64,000 nt of DNA from Histomonas meleagridis (Eukaryota; Parabasalia; Tritrichomonadida; Dientamoebidae). The stretch lies in NCBI GenBank assembly GCA_020186115.1, contig WSYJ01000174.1, forward strand, positions 186,001 to 250,000, read 5' to 3'. The notes beneath the pieces are model-generated. The model did no database searches. It saw nothing but the letters and a program-made list of their open reading frames with translations, and was not told the origin of the DNA. Below are positions 1 to 9,755 of this stretch, one piece after another; within the stretch, counting starts at the first letter, position 1; each line of letters starts with the position of its first letter. Made by a program: the position numbers and the translations under genes.

Positions 1-962
1 ATAAACAAATTATTGTTGTTCATCCTAACCTAACAATTTCTAAAGCCATATTCCCAATTATTCTAAAAGAACCAATTTTCAAATTTAACGAAAAAATTTT
101 ATTGGCCGATACCTATCGTGGCGGTTATTTGGCGGTTACCCAAAAATATGAAACGGTTTTCATAAAACATGGAAAAGAATCAAAAAGATTTAGCTTAGAA
201 ATGAGTTCACCAGGTGATAATCAATTTGATTTAGAGTTTTCTGGTGCAAGGAAAACTGTTGCTGTGTATAATGGAATTATTGTTTCATCTGTTCCATGGG
301 ATTGTTCATTTCTTGTAACTTCATTTGATTATTCTAAACCATTATCAGTAAAGCGATTGCATACTAAATCATTAAGAGCAATTGCAATGACAAAAAAATT
401 TACTGCAACTGCATCAAATGATTGTACAATTGTTGTTTGGAAAAAACAAGCACAAAAACAACATGTAATTATATCAAAGCATAGAAGTAGTATTGAAGAT
501 GTTGCAATTGATGAAGATTTGGATGTAATAGTTTCTTGTTCAATAGATGGAACAATAATTACATCATCATTATCAAATGGGGTACACCTAAAGACGTTAA
601 AGATATCTGACATTGGGGTGCCCAAAGAATTAAAGGTGACTTCCTCCGGAAAAGTGGCAGTTCTATTTGAATTAGCTGGAAAAAGTACAATCAAAATATT
701 CGATCAAAACTTGGAATTAATTAATGAAAGTGAGTTTGAGGACTTAATCGAATCTTGGTGTATGTTTGATTATCCTGATTTTAGACAATATATGGCAATC
801 ATGTTTAATTCAGATAAATTTGTGATTTTTGGAATTCCTTATTTCGAAGTTATGTTCGAAACAAAATGTAAAAAACATATAATGACAATGAAATACATTA
901 AAAAGACATCTGTATTATTAATGACAAATGAAGATGGCAATTTAATGCAATTACAATTATAA
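1..962 (+). CDS. C-terminal part of a BEACH/WD40-type protein (5' partial)
   Basis: The frame is open from base 3 with no start codon, so the gene begins outside the window; about 320 residues are visible. The sequence has degenerate WD40 blades (for example TATASNDCTIVVW followed by a HRSSIEDVAID strand and VSCSIDGTI). An entry segment with HPNLTI, KFNEKILLADTYRGG and then the blades resembles the tail of Beige/BEACH proteins, where a WD40 propeller follows the BEACH domain. BEACH proteins act in vesicle trafficking and lysosome or phagosome biology. The BEACH domain itself is not in the window, so this is a family-level guess; a generic WD40 protein is the alternative. Confidence 0.6.
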   Translation, partial: KQIIVVHPNLTISKAIFPIILKEPIFKFNEKILLADTYRGGYLAVTQKYETVFIKHGKESKRFSLEMSSPGDNQFDLEFSGARKTVAVYNGIIVSSVPWDCSFLVTSFDYSKPLSVKRLHTKSLRAIAMTKKFTATASNDCTIVVWKKQAQKQHVIISKHRSSIEDVAIDEDLDVIVSCSIDGTIITSSLSNGVHLKTLKISDIGVPKELKVTSSGKVAVLFELAGKSTIKIFDQNLELINESEFEDLIESWCMFDYPDFRQYMAIMFNSDKFVIFGIPYFEVMFETKCKKHIMTMKYIKKTSVLLMTNEDGNLMQLQL

Positions 963-1340
963 AATGTTTGAATAAAAATATTATGTTTTATCTTTTTGCA
1001 ATGTTAAATTGTTGTGTATGAAGAAACAAAAAATTGGAAAAATAATAATAATGTACGTTAAAGAGTGATTCAAAGCCGTTTCTATTTGTGGGATATTTAC
1101 GGTTATAATTGAAAAAGTTATCTTCACAAAACCGGAAAAGAAACAAACAAAATCTTGGTAAATCATATTTTTATATGTATTATCTCTTTAAAATAAAATC
1201 ATCCAACTCTTTAGCTAACATTAAAACCTTCTTCCACATTGATTTTGATGAAAGATGAATTAATTTTTTGCACATTTTTAGGGAAAAGTGCCAATGATCC
1301 AACAAACGGTTTTAAAGAAAAACTAGTTTTCCAAATTTTA
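963..1340. other. intergenic region with upstream AACGGT motif
   Basis: AT-rich spacer with no supported gene. An AACGGTT motif lies at 1305-1311, about 30 bases before the ATG chosen for the next gene. An open stretch upstream of that ATG (from an ATG at 1248) is in frame and could be an N-terminal extension. Confidence 0.4.
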
Positions 1341-2096
1341 ATGATGAATCGCCCAGAGCTAAAAGCAATATGTATCACGGCTAAAAGTGGTATATCTTTA
1401 TTCTCAGCCGACTTTGAAGGTAATTCTCGAAATCTTAGATCTTTTGGTGGTCTTATTACAGCAATGAACGATCTTTCAAATCGATCTGTGGGTGCACCAG
1501 TCTCATACATGGTAATGCTTACTACAGCCATTACAATTGTTCAATCTGAAGAAACAGGAATTAAAGTCATTCTTTTCCATGACGCAACATTTTACAGATC
1601 TTTAGCACATTGTATTGCTACACAAGTTTTACGTGCGTTCCTTGAACGCTTTAATCCAGAAACATTGAACGTGACTGATTCCTCTAATTTCAGAAGATTT
1701 AATTCAGGTCTAGGACCTGCTATCCGGTCTGCATCAAACATCATTTTACATAACCTAATAGACAAGCTCAGAGGCGCTATACAATTTGCCGTTATTTTCA
1801 GTGATGGCGACGCTATATATACATATCCATCAAATGCAGATTCCATTTCAGTTGCGGCAAATCTTCAACAGCTTCAATTTGCTCTACAGGAAGTTGCTAA
1901 TTTGACACAAGATGTGCCATACGAACTTGTTATTGAAGGCGGACAAATCTTTTCACATATTGTTCTGTTCGGCGCAACGACAGTGGTCCTTCAGATTCGA
2001 GCAGCGTCACACTCTCCGAGTGTGATTGCACAGGTGAAGGAAACACTGTCAATGCTTAGTCTTTGTTTCCAAACAGCAGAAAGCCTCATGGCTTAA
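1341..2096 (+). CDS. longin/roadblock-like protein
   Basis: 251 residues. The N-terminal half (PELKAICITAKSGISLFS, then a hydrophobic strand YMVMLTTAITIVQS) reads like a longin fold. The C-terminal half (AVIFSDGDAIYTYPSN ... ELVIEGGQIFSHIVLFGATTVVLQI, final helix) has the helix-strand order of a roadblock/LC7 domain. Such proteins work in small-GTPase control or vesicle tethering; this assignment is fold-level inference with no catalytic residues to test. The start at 1341 was chosen because an AACGGTT motif lies 30 bases upstream, as at other genes here; ATG 1248 would add 31 residues. The 3' third is clearly more GC-rich than the 5' part. Confidence 0.45.
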   Translation: MMNRPELKAICITAKSGISLFSADFEGNSRNLRSFGGLITAMNDLSNRSVGAPVSYMVMLTTAITIVQSEETGIKVILFHDATFYRSLAHCIATQVLRAFLERFNPETLNVTDSSNFRRFNSGLGPAIRSASNIILHNLIDKLRGAIQFAVIFSDGDAIYTYPSNADSISVAANLQQLQFALQEVANLTQDVPYELVIEGGQIFSHIVLFGATTVVLQIRAASHSPSVIAQVKETLSMLSLCFQTAESLMA

Positions 2097-2221
2097 GATT
2101 CTTTCTATAATAAATACAAAAATTCTTATAAAATTGTTTTAGAAATTGCAACTCTTTTGATGTTTTTGTTGTTATTTTTTTTATTTTGCGAAAAAGTACG
2201 TTAATTTCGGGGTGTCCCATT

Positions 2222-3403
2222 ATGCAAGCAAAGAAGAAAAATCAACAGCAAACCCAGAAATTATTAGAAAAGAGAAAGAAAACAAAATCTATTTTCGAAA
2301 CAGAAGAAGTTGTTGAAAGGCAAAGAGTTCAAAGAGCAAAACAAAGAAATCAAAAAATTTTTTCTTATAAACAGCATTTAAGAGAAACATTCCATAAAAT
2401 AGATAATGTTCCATATAGTTATAATGCATCATCGATTTACCAAAATAATGGACATAGTATAGCATTCATTGGTTCAAATCATCAACCAAAAAATTATAAT
2501 AAATTCACGCCAAAAAGAACAAACGAAAGTAACAACCAAAAGAAAAGAAATGCGAATATAAATCAAAAATATTTAGAAAAAAGTCGTACAATTCCAAAAG
2601 AAGGTAAAATCGATTATAAAGAAAAAGAAAAACGGTATAAAAAATTATTTGATAGCGATAGTGACAGTAGCTATGAAGAAGAAAATGAGATATTAGAGCA
2701 CATTGAGGAGGAAGAAGAAGAGCAAAAAGCGTTGAAATCAACAGATGAAGAAATTAAATTAGAAAAAGTATCTGATAATGATAATGATAATGATAATGAT
2801 CATCATGAAGAAGAAAATGATGCACCAGAGCACACTGAGGAAGAAGAGCAAAAAATGTCAAAATTAACAGATGAAGAAATTAAATTAAATAAAGTATCTG
2901 ATAATGATAATGATGAAGAAATTAAAAAATTAGAAGACATGGAAAAAGAAGAGCAAAAATTATTAGAATTGATTCTTGAAGAAATCAAATTAGAAAAAGA
3001 ATTTGATAATGATGATGACAATATCCATGAAGAAGAGGAATTAATCGAATCAGAAAAATCTATCAATAGTGATGTTAACGATGATCATGATGAAGAAATC
3101 ACAACACTGGAACACATGGAGGAAGAAGAGCAAAAAGTATTAAAATTAGCAGAGGAAGAAGACGAATTAGATAAAGTATCTGATAATGGTAATCATGAAG
3201 AAATCACAACACTGGAACACATGGAGGAAGAAGAGCAAAAAGTATTAAAATTAGCAAAGGAAGAAAACGAATTAGATAAAAATGATATCAAAAAAATCGA
3301 GCAAATGCTAAACGAAGAAACCAAAAATTTAGATGAAACTAGTTCTACAAAAGAAGAAAAAAATTTAGGACAAATTATTGAAGAAAATGTTAATGAAAAC
3401 TAA
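2222..3403 (+). CDS. Glu/Lys-rich low-complexity repeat protein
   Basis: 393 residues with no recognised domain. Residues 1-150 are basic and Asn/Gln-rich. From about residue 160 the protein is very acidic and built of degenerate repeats of about 35-45 residues with the pattern HEEI..LEHMEEEEQK.LKL..EE.ELDKVSDN. Two copies near 3088-3190 and 3198-3260 are nearly identical, which points to recent duplication. A GAT-AAT microsatellite encodes a DNDND run near 2774-2800. It is probably disordered or helical; the role is unknown. Initiation is placed at the first ATG of the frame. Confidence 0.6.
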   Translation: MQAKKKNQQQTQKLLEKRKKTKSIFETEEVVERQRVQRAKQRNQKIFSYKQHLRETFHKIDNVPYSYNASSIYQNNGHSIAFIGSNHQPKNYNKFTPKRTNESNNQKKRNANINQKYLEKSRTIPKEGKIDYKEKEKRYKKLFDSDSDSSYEEENEILEHIEEEEEEQKALKSTDEEIKLEKVSDNDNDNDNDHHEEENDAPEHTEEEEQKMSKLTDEEIKLNKVSDNDNDEEIKKLEDMEKEEQKLLELILEEIKLEKEFDNDDDNIHEEEELIESEKSINSDVNDDHDEEITTLEHMEEEEQKVLKLAEEEDELDKVSDNGNHEEITTLEHMEEEEQKVLKLAKEENELDKNDIKKIEQMLNEETKNLDETSSTKEEKNLGQIIEENVNEN

Positions 3404-3789
3404 GAAAAAAAATAAACATGTGATATATGTTGTAATATAAGCTGTTAAAAATGTTTTTTTACTAAGACTTTATTCACTTTATCTATAAATTTATTTAATT
3501 ACGAAAAATTTTAATGTATAAAATATATTTTCACCTGCTCAGACTCTATTCTTAAGAATAAATTAATTAAGCATGAATATCTTACATTCACCTGTTAAAC
3601 TTTCACCAAAATTTAAATTTAAATCTCGAAAGATAACAACCTTGCGAATAATTTTATATTCGAGGTGGAAATTTGAATCTGACATATGTGAACTTATTCT
3701 AGCTGAAGTTTAACATAATCTTCAAAGCCTATCGCACTGCGTCATGAAATCGATTAGACAATCATTGATTATGAATTAATTTTTGTAAT
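3404..3789. other. AT-rich intergenic spacer
   Basis: No gene or clear motif seen. It separates the Glu-rich gene from the 116-bp tandem repeat. Confidence 0.4.
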
Positions 3790-4230
3790 GTACACATTTC
3801 CCATTCAATTTCCAAATGTACTCAAATCGCATACGAAGCGGACTCTCAATCATTCTCTAGTATAGTTGCTCAGGAGTTTATTATGCCAATCCAAATCACT
3901 AATTGCCACATTTCCCATTCAATTTCCAAATGTACGCAAATCACATACGAAAGCGGACTCACTATCATTCTCTAGTATAGTTGCTCAGGAGTTTATTATG
4001 CCAATCCAAATCACTAATTGCCACATTGCTCATTCACATTTCCAAATGTACGCAAATCGCATACGAAAGCGGACTCACAATCATTCTCTAGTATAGTTGC
4101 TCAGGAGTTTATTATGCCAATCCAAATCACTAATTGTCACATTGCTCATTCACATTTCCAAACGCACGCAAATCGCATACGAAAGCGGACTCACAATCAT
4201 TCTCTAGTATAGTTGCTCAGGAGTTACATT
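3790..4230. repeat. 116-bp tandem repeat, about four copies
   Basis: The phrase TATAGTTGCTCAGGAGTTA recurs with GTTGCT at 3865, 3980, 4096 and 4212, giving steps of 115, 116 and 116 bases. Each unit also carries a TTGCCACAT box, a CAAATCGCATACGAA box and CGGACTCACAATCATTCTC. The first copy is partial and more diverged. Short open frames inside overlap in several frames and look like by-products of the repeat. It lies directly beyond the 3' end of the ATG16-like gene, which is on the opposite strand. Confidence 0.9.
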
Positions 4231-4277
4231 GTTATGCAATCCAAAGCGCAAATCATTTCTACTTAGTTTACTACGCA

Positions 4278-5828
4278 TCAGCACCACACCTTCACTACTC
4301 CGCCCTTGTCGCCCGACACTGCAATTCTCGCGTTGCTGTCGTACTCCACGCATATGCACGGGTGCGTGTGCGCGTTCTTTGCCTCCAAGAAGTTCCTATT
4401 CTTCAGGTCGTACTTGTATATTCTTCCGTCTGTTCCACCGCAGTATATAACCATTTCGTCGTTCATCGACATCTGCATCTTCTCTGACGGCAGCCCGGAC
4501 TTCCTGAAGCTCAACTTCTGCACGACGTTCTTTGCCCTGATGTCGGTCATCACCATATTGTAGTCCAATCCGAACGACACCACGTTTGGCGAGTCCTTTT
4601 TCCCGATGACTTGGAACACCTTACTCTTGTGCGCCTTGATTTCGAACACCGCATCTTTGTTCGCTCTGAAGTCGAAGCAGCGCAACTTCCCGTCGTGGTG
4701 CGCAGTGATTACTGTCGACTCGCCAATGACGTGTATCGAGTGCGGAGTACTTCCAGTCTTGATCTCGTTCAACTGCTTCGACTTGTTGACGTCAAATAAG
4801 CGGAGATGTCCATCGCGCGAACATGTGACGAGTTTGGAGTCATAGAGAAAACAAACGTCATTGACGCACTCCTTGTTGCTGCTGATTGTCGAAACTTGTT
4901 TAAAGGCGGGAACTGAGTAAAGACGAACTGATGAATCATATGACGCGGTGCAAAAGATGTTATCACTCGGAGAAAAGCGGAGCGCCATCGTACTTCGCTT
5001 GCTGTCGTGAAGCGTGGCAAGTAACGAATACGATGTTAAGTCATAGATGTTAACAAGTGAATCATCATCACCTGTGGCAATAAAGCCGGGAGTGTTGGAG
5101 GTGGTAATGTATGATATAGGTCCAGAATGCCCAGAAAGTTGATTGCTGTTGGTAAATGACGTCGCTGTGTTTTGTTGTTCATCTGATGATAATTCGGAGT
5201 CTTTGGATTTGGGTGTCAATGATGGAATGTATATCTCGTTCTTGGGACCGCTGTTCGCATTGGTTGCGCTCTTCTTAACTTGGACTTCACGGCTGGAGAG
5301 ATGATCAACTTCAACACGAAGTTTCTCAAGATCTTTGTTCTGAAGTGAAAGATCAGACTCAATACGTCGGAGTTTGCTAAGTAATGCTTCTTGCTGCTGC
5401 TTTTGCTCATCATGATCTTTACGAATTTGATCTAATGATTCTTGTTCCTTAATTTGGGTAAGACGAAGTCGTTCGATTTTCTTCGTGAGTGACTTTGTTT
5501 TCGAATGGTTAACTTTGATGTTATGTGTGATTTCAGATTTCTTATTATTAATTTCTTCAAGTTTTTGCTTCTTTTCTTCGACTATTGCATTGACATCTTC
5601 GGGTTCACTCTCTTGGATACGATTATTAGCCTTCATAAGTTTTTTAACGGATGATCTTAATGATGAATATTGAGGTAAACTATTAATATATTTATCTGTT
5701 AGTGAAATACATTTTGCCCATTCTTCATTTTGGTCACGTAGCTTCTGCGTTTCTTCAAGTTTCTTGAGGATATCTTTGTTTGTGATCATCCTTTTTCTCA
5801 AATGGCTCAATAAAATGTTTCCAGCCAT
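4278..5828 (-). CDS. ATG16: ATG16-like autophagy protein (coiled coil + WD40)
   Basis: 516 residues in the ATG16L1 layout. An N-terminal helix (MAGNILLSHLRKRM) is followed by a long coiled coil to about residue 200, a short Ser/Asn-rich linker, then a seven-bladed WD40 propeller from about residue 225 (LSGHSGPISYIT ... GDDDSLVNIYDL ... ASYDSSVRLYSV ... GDKGGVVKVW). ATG16 binds ATG5-ATG12 and directs Atg8 lipidation at the forming autophagosome. Family recognition rests on the coil-plus-propeller order and length; the ATG5-binding N-terminus is too diverged to prove. The propeller half is unusually GC-rich compared with its AT-rich 5' part. Confidence 0.75.
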   Translation of the reverse strand: MAGNILLSHLRKRMITNKDILKKLEETQKLRDQNEEWAKCISLTDKYINSLPQYSSLRSSVKKLMKANNRIQESEPEDVNAIVEEKKQKLEEINNKKSEITHNIKVNHSKTKSLTKKIERLRLTQIKEQESLDQIRKDHDEQKQQQEALLSKLRRIESDLSLQNKDLEKLRVEVDHLSSREVQVKKSATNANSGPKNEIYIPSLTPKSKDSELSSDEQQNTATSFTNSNQLSGHSGPISYITTSNTPGFIATGDDDSLVNIYDLTSYSLLATLHDSKRSTMALRFSPSDNIFCTASYDSSVRLYSVPAFKQVSTISSNKECVNDVCFLYDSKLVTCSRDGHLRLFDVNKSKQLNEIKTGSTPHSIHVIGESTVITAHHDGKLRCFDFRANKDAVFEIKAHKSKVFQVIGKKDSPNVVSFGLDYNMVMTDIRAKNVVQKLSFRKSGLPSEKMQMSMNDEMVIYCGGTDGRIYKYDLKNRNFLEAKNAHTHPCICVEYDSNARIAVSGDKGGVVKVWC

Positions 5829-5949
5829 TCAAAAATTCAATGCCACCCGAAAATTGAATCGCCTGACCAAAACTGTCGTGGCCGATAAAAAAAATTGTAC
5901 CATAAAGAACAAATAACGGAAATGGTTCAATACCCTACAGAAATTGTAT

Positions 5950-7254
5950 TCAAAAAGTCGGATCGTTATTTTTAGCCAGAATGTCTTTGAGCATTGTTAA
6001 CTTTTCATCAATCTCTGGACATTCGATATCTATAATATCTTCTAAATAGTCACTCGATATAGGAACGTTATGATTGGATAGAAATATTAACGAATCAATT
6101 GAAACACTCATCAAATCAAGATCAGACGAATCAAGTAATTCAAAATATCCAGCAACAAATGAACTGCCAATCTCAAGAATTAGTGGCGGAGGTGAATGCC
6201 TTAAATAGGCAAATATGAAATATGATATTGCTTTTTTTTGTTGGAATGATTTATCACTAAAAATGTTTTCATCAAACTCAGAACGGTCATAGTTCTCTAT
6301 GATGAAATCTGAGACTGGTTGTGAAACATCAAATAACTTTGTAAGTAAATTATAAATTGGAATCATCAAATCTTTGTTTTTAAGTAGAACTAAAAGTTTG
6401 TTGAAATATCCGGATTCAATGTATTGCTGGGCAATGAAATCATCGCAGATAAGAAAAGATGTAATTTTGCATAAATGTGGCCAAATCGAAAAGAATTGAG
6501 GAGAAAGAGTCGACGCATATCGAAGAATAAGTTGACTTTCATTTAGAATTGGAATAGCGTTTGGCTGTTTTTGAAGGATTGTTAAATAACAATAAATAAC
6601 TTCATATTGATTGGTCCATGAATTTCCAAATAGAAAACTTTCAGATAAGTGAAGATATTCGATAAATTGTTGTTCATTAATGTTATTAATGAATTTGAAA
6701 ATACATGAAAAAAGACTTATCATCGATGAAAATGGAAATAAGCTGATTAGAGAAGCTTTAGGTGTAAATGAAATGAAAAAGTGATATATTGAGAATAAAA
6801 TTGATTCTTCAGAAAATGGCACTAAAAGAGAGAGAAGGCTAAAAGTAGTTTCAATAAGGCAAATGCTTTGCATTATATTTGGAAATATTCTGACCAAAGA
6901 TTCGATAAACATCAAACTGATATCTTTTCCGATACCAAAATGTTTAAGAACAATTTCAAATGACTTAAGACAGAAGATACTTAAATTAGCATTTGTCTTA
7001 ATTTGTTGAAATGTTAATTCTCCAATAACCAAATTTTGTTTTATTGTTAATAATTTCCATAAGCCTTGTGAAAGCAGTTCATACAAGATCTTCCAATTTG
7101 CTTCATTTGGTTCATTTGCGCAAAGATTAATTTGAATCTGGAGATCATTATAATCTTTTTGGGTGTATTCATATAACACTACATTGGTATCAGGACTGTC
7201 TAGTGTAAATTCGCGTGGAAAGTTGAACTTAATTGGGCTCTTGTACACGATCAT
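5950..7254 (-). CDS. ARM/HEAT-like helical repeat protein
   Basis: 434 residues, all-helical, with repeated hydrophobic helix pairs (for example SLLSLLVPFSEESILFSIYHF and NKDLMIPIYNLLTKLFDVS). This is the look of an armadillo-like scaffold, a class common in trichomonad genomes. No importin-alpha signature, IBB domain or catalytic motif is visible, so no specific role is claimed. Its size and style resemble the 486-residue protein at 57497-58957. The gene ends about 120 bases from the start of the ATG16-like gene on the same strand. Confidence 0.55.
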   Translation of the reverse strand: MIVYKSPIKFNFPREFTLDSPDTNVVLYEYTQKDYNDLQIQINLCANEPNEANWKILYELLSQGLWKLLTIKQNLVIGELTFQQIKTNANLSIFCLKSFEIVLKHFGIGKDISLMFIESLVRIFPNIMQSICLIETTFSLLSLLVPFSEESILFSIYHFFISFTPKASLISLFPFSSMISLFSCIFKFINNINEQQFIEYLHLSESFLFGNSWTNQYEVIYCYLTILQKQPNAIPILNESQLILRYASTLSPQFFSIWPHLCKITSFLICDDFIAQQYIESGYFNKLLVLLKNKDLMIPIYNLLTKLFDVSQPVSDFIIENYDRSEFDENIFSDKSFQQKKAISYFIFAYLRHSPPPLILEIGSSFVAGYFELLDSSDLDLMSVSIDSLIFLSNHNVPISSDYLEDIIDIECPEIDEKLTMLKDILAKNNDPTF

Positions 7255-8915
7255 TTGTCACAACATCAAAGAACCACTTCAAAGGGGTATCGGGGGTAAT
7301 TATCACAAAAGTCGCGAGCGGTTACCAATTGTTTTGCGATTGGGCGGATTTGAATAAGAAAAATAACGGTTAGTTTTTGGATGAAATTCTGAACGTCGAC
7401 ACTTTTTTGAATGAGAAAAGTATTGTTGGAAACCATGCGTTTTTCTTAGGTTTATATGAACGATAAGTGTCAAATAGTTAACGTCCTCTAATTGCAATGT
7501 ACAAATAACTTTTTCAGTCGAAATATTGAATACAAGGAGTTTGAGCAACTTCTTCATCTTTAATAAAGTATACAAAAAGTCGGTTTCGATAAGAAATAGT
7601 AGAAAAAATTAAAGTTTGATCAGAGGAATCAAAATTAATTGAAATATTTCCCGATTAATAGAAAAAAAAATGTTATATGAAATTGAATCATTTTAATATT
7701 ATATATAGGACATGAAATGTAATGATTGTTAATCCCGGCGTGATGATTTAAATCCAATTTATGCAGAAGTTATGAGCAATCGAAATTCATATGAAATTTT
7801 TTTGTATCCTTAAATTAAATTTAATTCACATATAAAATTATATTGGATCAGAATACGTGAATGTGGTTTTATTAGTATTATGATTATATTTCTGAAGCAT
7901 ATTAAAAAAATCAAAAATATTGCTGAGAAATATTAAACGACCGTTTATTAATTGGCAGGTACTTTTGGTAATGCATGATTTTATTATTATTATAAATAAA
8001 ACAACCAAAAATGTATTTACACCCAATACCTTGCATGAACTCAACATGGTTATAAAGTTAAATTATAAATTTAAAGCAAATAAAAATAGCATGCTTTCAT
8101 TATTTATATCATTTTGATCTCCATTACCAATTTAAAAAAATGGTCCAATTAGTTGATGTAATAATTTGAGTTTCCTTACATTCATTTAAAAAAAATTGTT
8201 CTAACTGCAGAAATAATCAATTTTTTATTCAAATAGTCATGTTTTACTAGAAATTTAAGGTATGTTTTAATGGTTTCCTCGAAATAAAAATTATATAAAT
8301 AACTTATGAAGGGAAATTTCTATTAAGTCTTCAATATTAAATTAGCTGGAATTATTTACGAATTGTAATTTAAAAAATGAATGTTAATTTTTTTCTGAAA
8401 ATGATGTAGGAATTCTTGGTGTTTTATTTTAAAATATTTATAATTGTTAAAATTCATAACATAATTTGGTGAAATTTAAATTATAATTTAAATCTTTTAC
8501 TGTATAAAAAATGAATCCATTTAATATATTTTTGTTAAAATTCTTCAAAAATAATATATATAATAATATTTATATTTATATAATAAATATAATTTCTCTA
8601 ATTATAATTTGGTGTATCATTAAATGAATGAGAATTGCATTTGAAATTAATCAATATTTTTGATATAAATACGGAATCATCAAGATGAATCACTAATGAA
8701 AATATTTTAAAATACAATCATTTTCGGCGATAAATCACTTGGTTTTGACAAATTACAATCAGCGTCTAAAACGCATTCAACACGATTAGCCGAACAATTT
8801 TTGTTCATTCAATTTTCTGTAAATGAACAATTTTGAATAAATTTGATCCAAAAAATTGAAAGATAAGCCATTGAAAATTAACCGCTCACAGAAAGAATCA
8901 CTTCATTTTTTAATC
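7255..8915. other. long AT-rich intergenic region
   Basis: About 1.7 kb with no supported gene. AACGGTT-like sites occur near 7365 and an AACGTCCTC variant near 7480, recalling the upstream motifs of other genes, but no convincing coding frame follows. One 90-codon frame on the minus strand at 7303-7575 has no recognisable composition or domain. The stretch 8120-8660 is very AT-rich with long A and T runs. Confidence 0.4.
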
Positions 8916-9560
8916 ATGAAAGTTGCTGTTATTGGTGCTACAGGCTTCATTGGCGCTAAGATATTCGAAGAGGCTGTTTCAAGAGGCTATGATACAATCG
9001 CTATTAGCAGGAATCCACCAAAAGAATTACCAAAAGGAAAATGTACACATGTTTCAGTAGACATTTTTAATTTACAAGAACTTGAAAATGCATTAAAAGG
9101 AGCAGAAATTGTTATCCATGCTTACTGTCCACCAAAAGATTCAACATTTGAAAAAATGGAAGAACTTCAAGTTAATGCGACAAAGAATATAATCGAAGCA
9201 GCTAAAAAAGTTGGAGCACGTCGTCTTCTTGCTGTTGGTGGTGCAGGTACACTCATAACGAATGGTGCTCGAAATATGGATTCACCAGGATTCCCACCAG
9301 CTTACATGCCATTAGCTAACGCTACTGCTAAACTTCTTACACTTGTTTTGGAGCAAAAGGATGTTCCAGGAACAGTGTTATGCCCATCAATGGAAATTTA
9401 TCCAGGTGAAAAACAAGGTAAGTTTAGGTTAAGTGGTGACGAAACAATATTCAATGAAAAAGGTGAAAGCAAAATATCAAATTCTGATTATGCTGTTGCA
9501 ATGATCGATGAAATAGCCAATGGCAATTACATTGGAAAACGCTTCACAGTTGGTTACTAA
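8916..9560 (+). CDS. NAD(P)-binding Rossmann protein, YwnB/COG2910-like
   Basis: 214 residues, a complete short atypical SDR/NmrA-type fold. The nucleotide-binding loop GATGFIG is at residues 7-13, preceded by a beta strand (MKVAVI). Other family marks are a VDIFN strand end, VNATKNIIEAAKKVGARRLL, and a C-terminal SGDE..F...GES.IS..DYA.A.IDE block seen in bacterial YwnB-like reductases. The Ser-Tyr-Lys triad of classical SDRs is not evident, as expected for this group. The substrate is unknown. The start at 8916 begins the first strand. The bacterial character suggests lateral transfer, which is inference. Confidence 0.75.
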   Translation: MKVAVIGATGFIGAKIFEEAVSRGYDTIAISRNPPKELPKGKCTHVSVDIFNLQELENALKGAEIVIHAYCPPKDSTFEKMEELQVNATKNIIEAAKKVGARRLLAVGGAGTLITNGARNMDSPGFPPAYMPLANATAKLLTLVLEQKDVPGTVLCPSMEIYPGEKQGKFRLSGDETIFNEKGESKISNSDYAVAMIDEIANGNYIGKRFTVGY

Positions 9561-9589
9561 ACAACTAACTCAACAATTTTTTTTTATAA

Positions 9590-9695
9590 TAACTAGTATA
9601 ATGTATATAATAATATAACAATAATAATATATAACAATAATAATATATAACAATAATAATATATAACAATAATAATATATATAATATAACAAAAT
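9590..9695. repeat. AT-rich microsatellite (17-bp unit)
   Basis: Repeats of ATAACAATAATAATATA follow one another about four to five times in the space between the converging Rossmann and CCDC40 genes. Confidence 0.8.
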
Positions 9696-9755
9696 CAATT
9701 TCATTTTTAAAAAATGTAAAAACCACAAACAAAAAATTTATTAATCAACACATAT

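Noticed and set aside
3790-4230. CRISPR array
   Set aside because: Units are continuous 116-bp repeats without unique spacers, in a eukaryotic context.
3866-4487. Several short plus-strand frames in and after the 116-bp repeat
   Set aside because: They repeat in step with the tandem unit and run into the antisense of the ATG16-like gene.
7303-7575. 90-codon gene on the minus strand
   Set aside because: No family, biased composition and no supporting motif; treated as chance.
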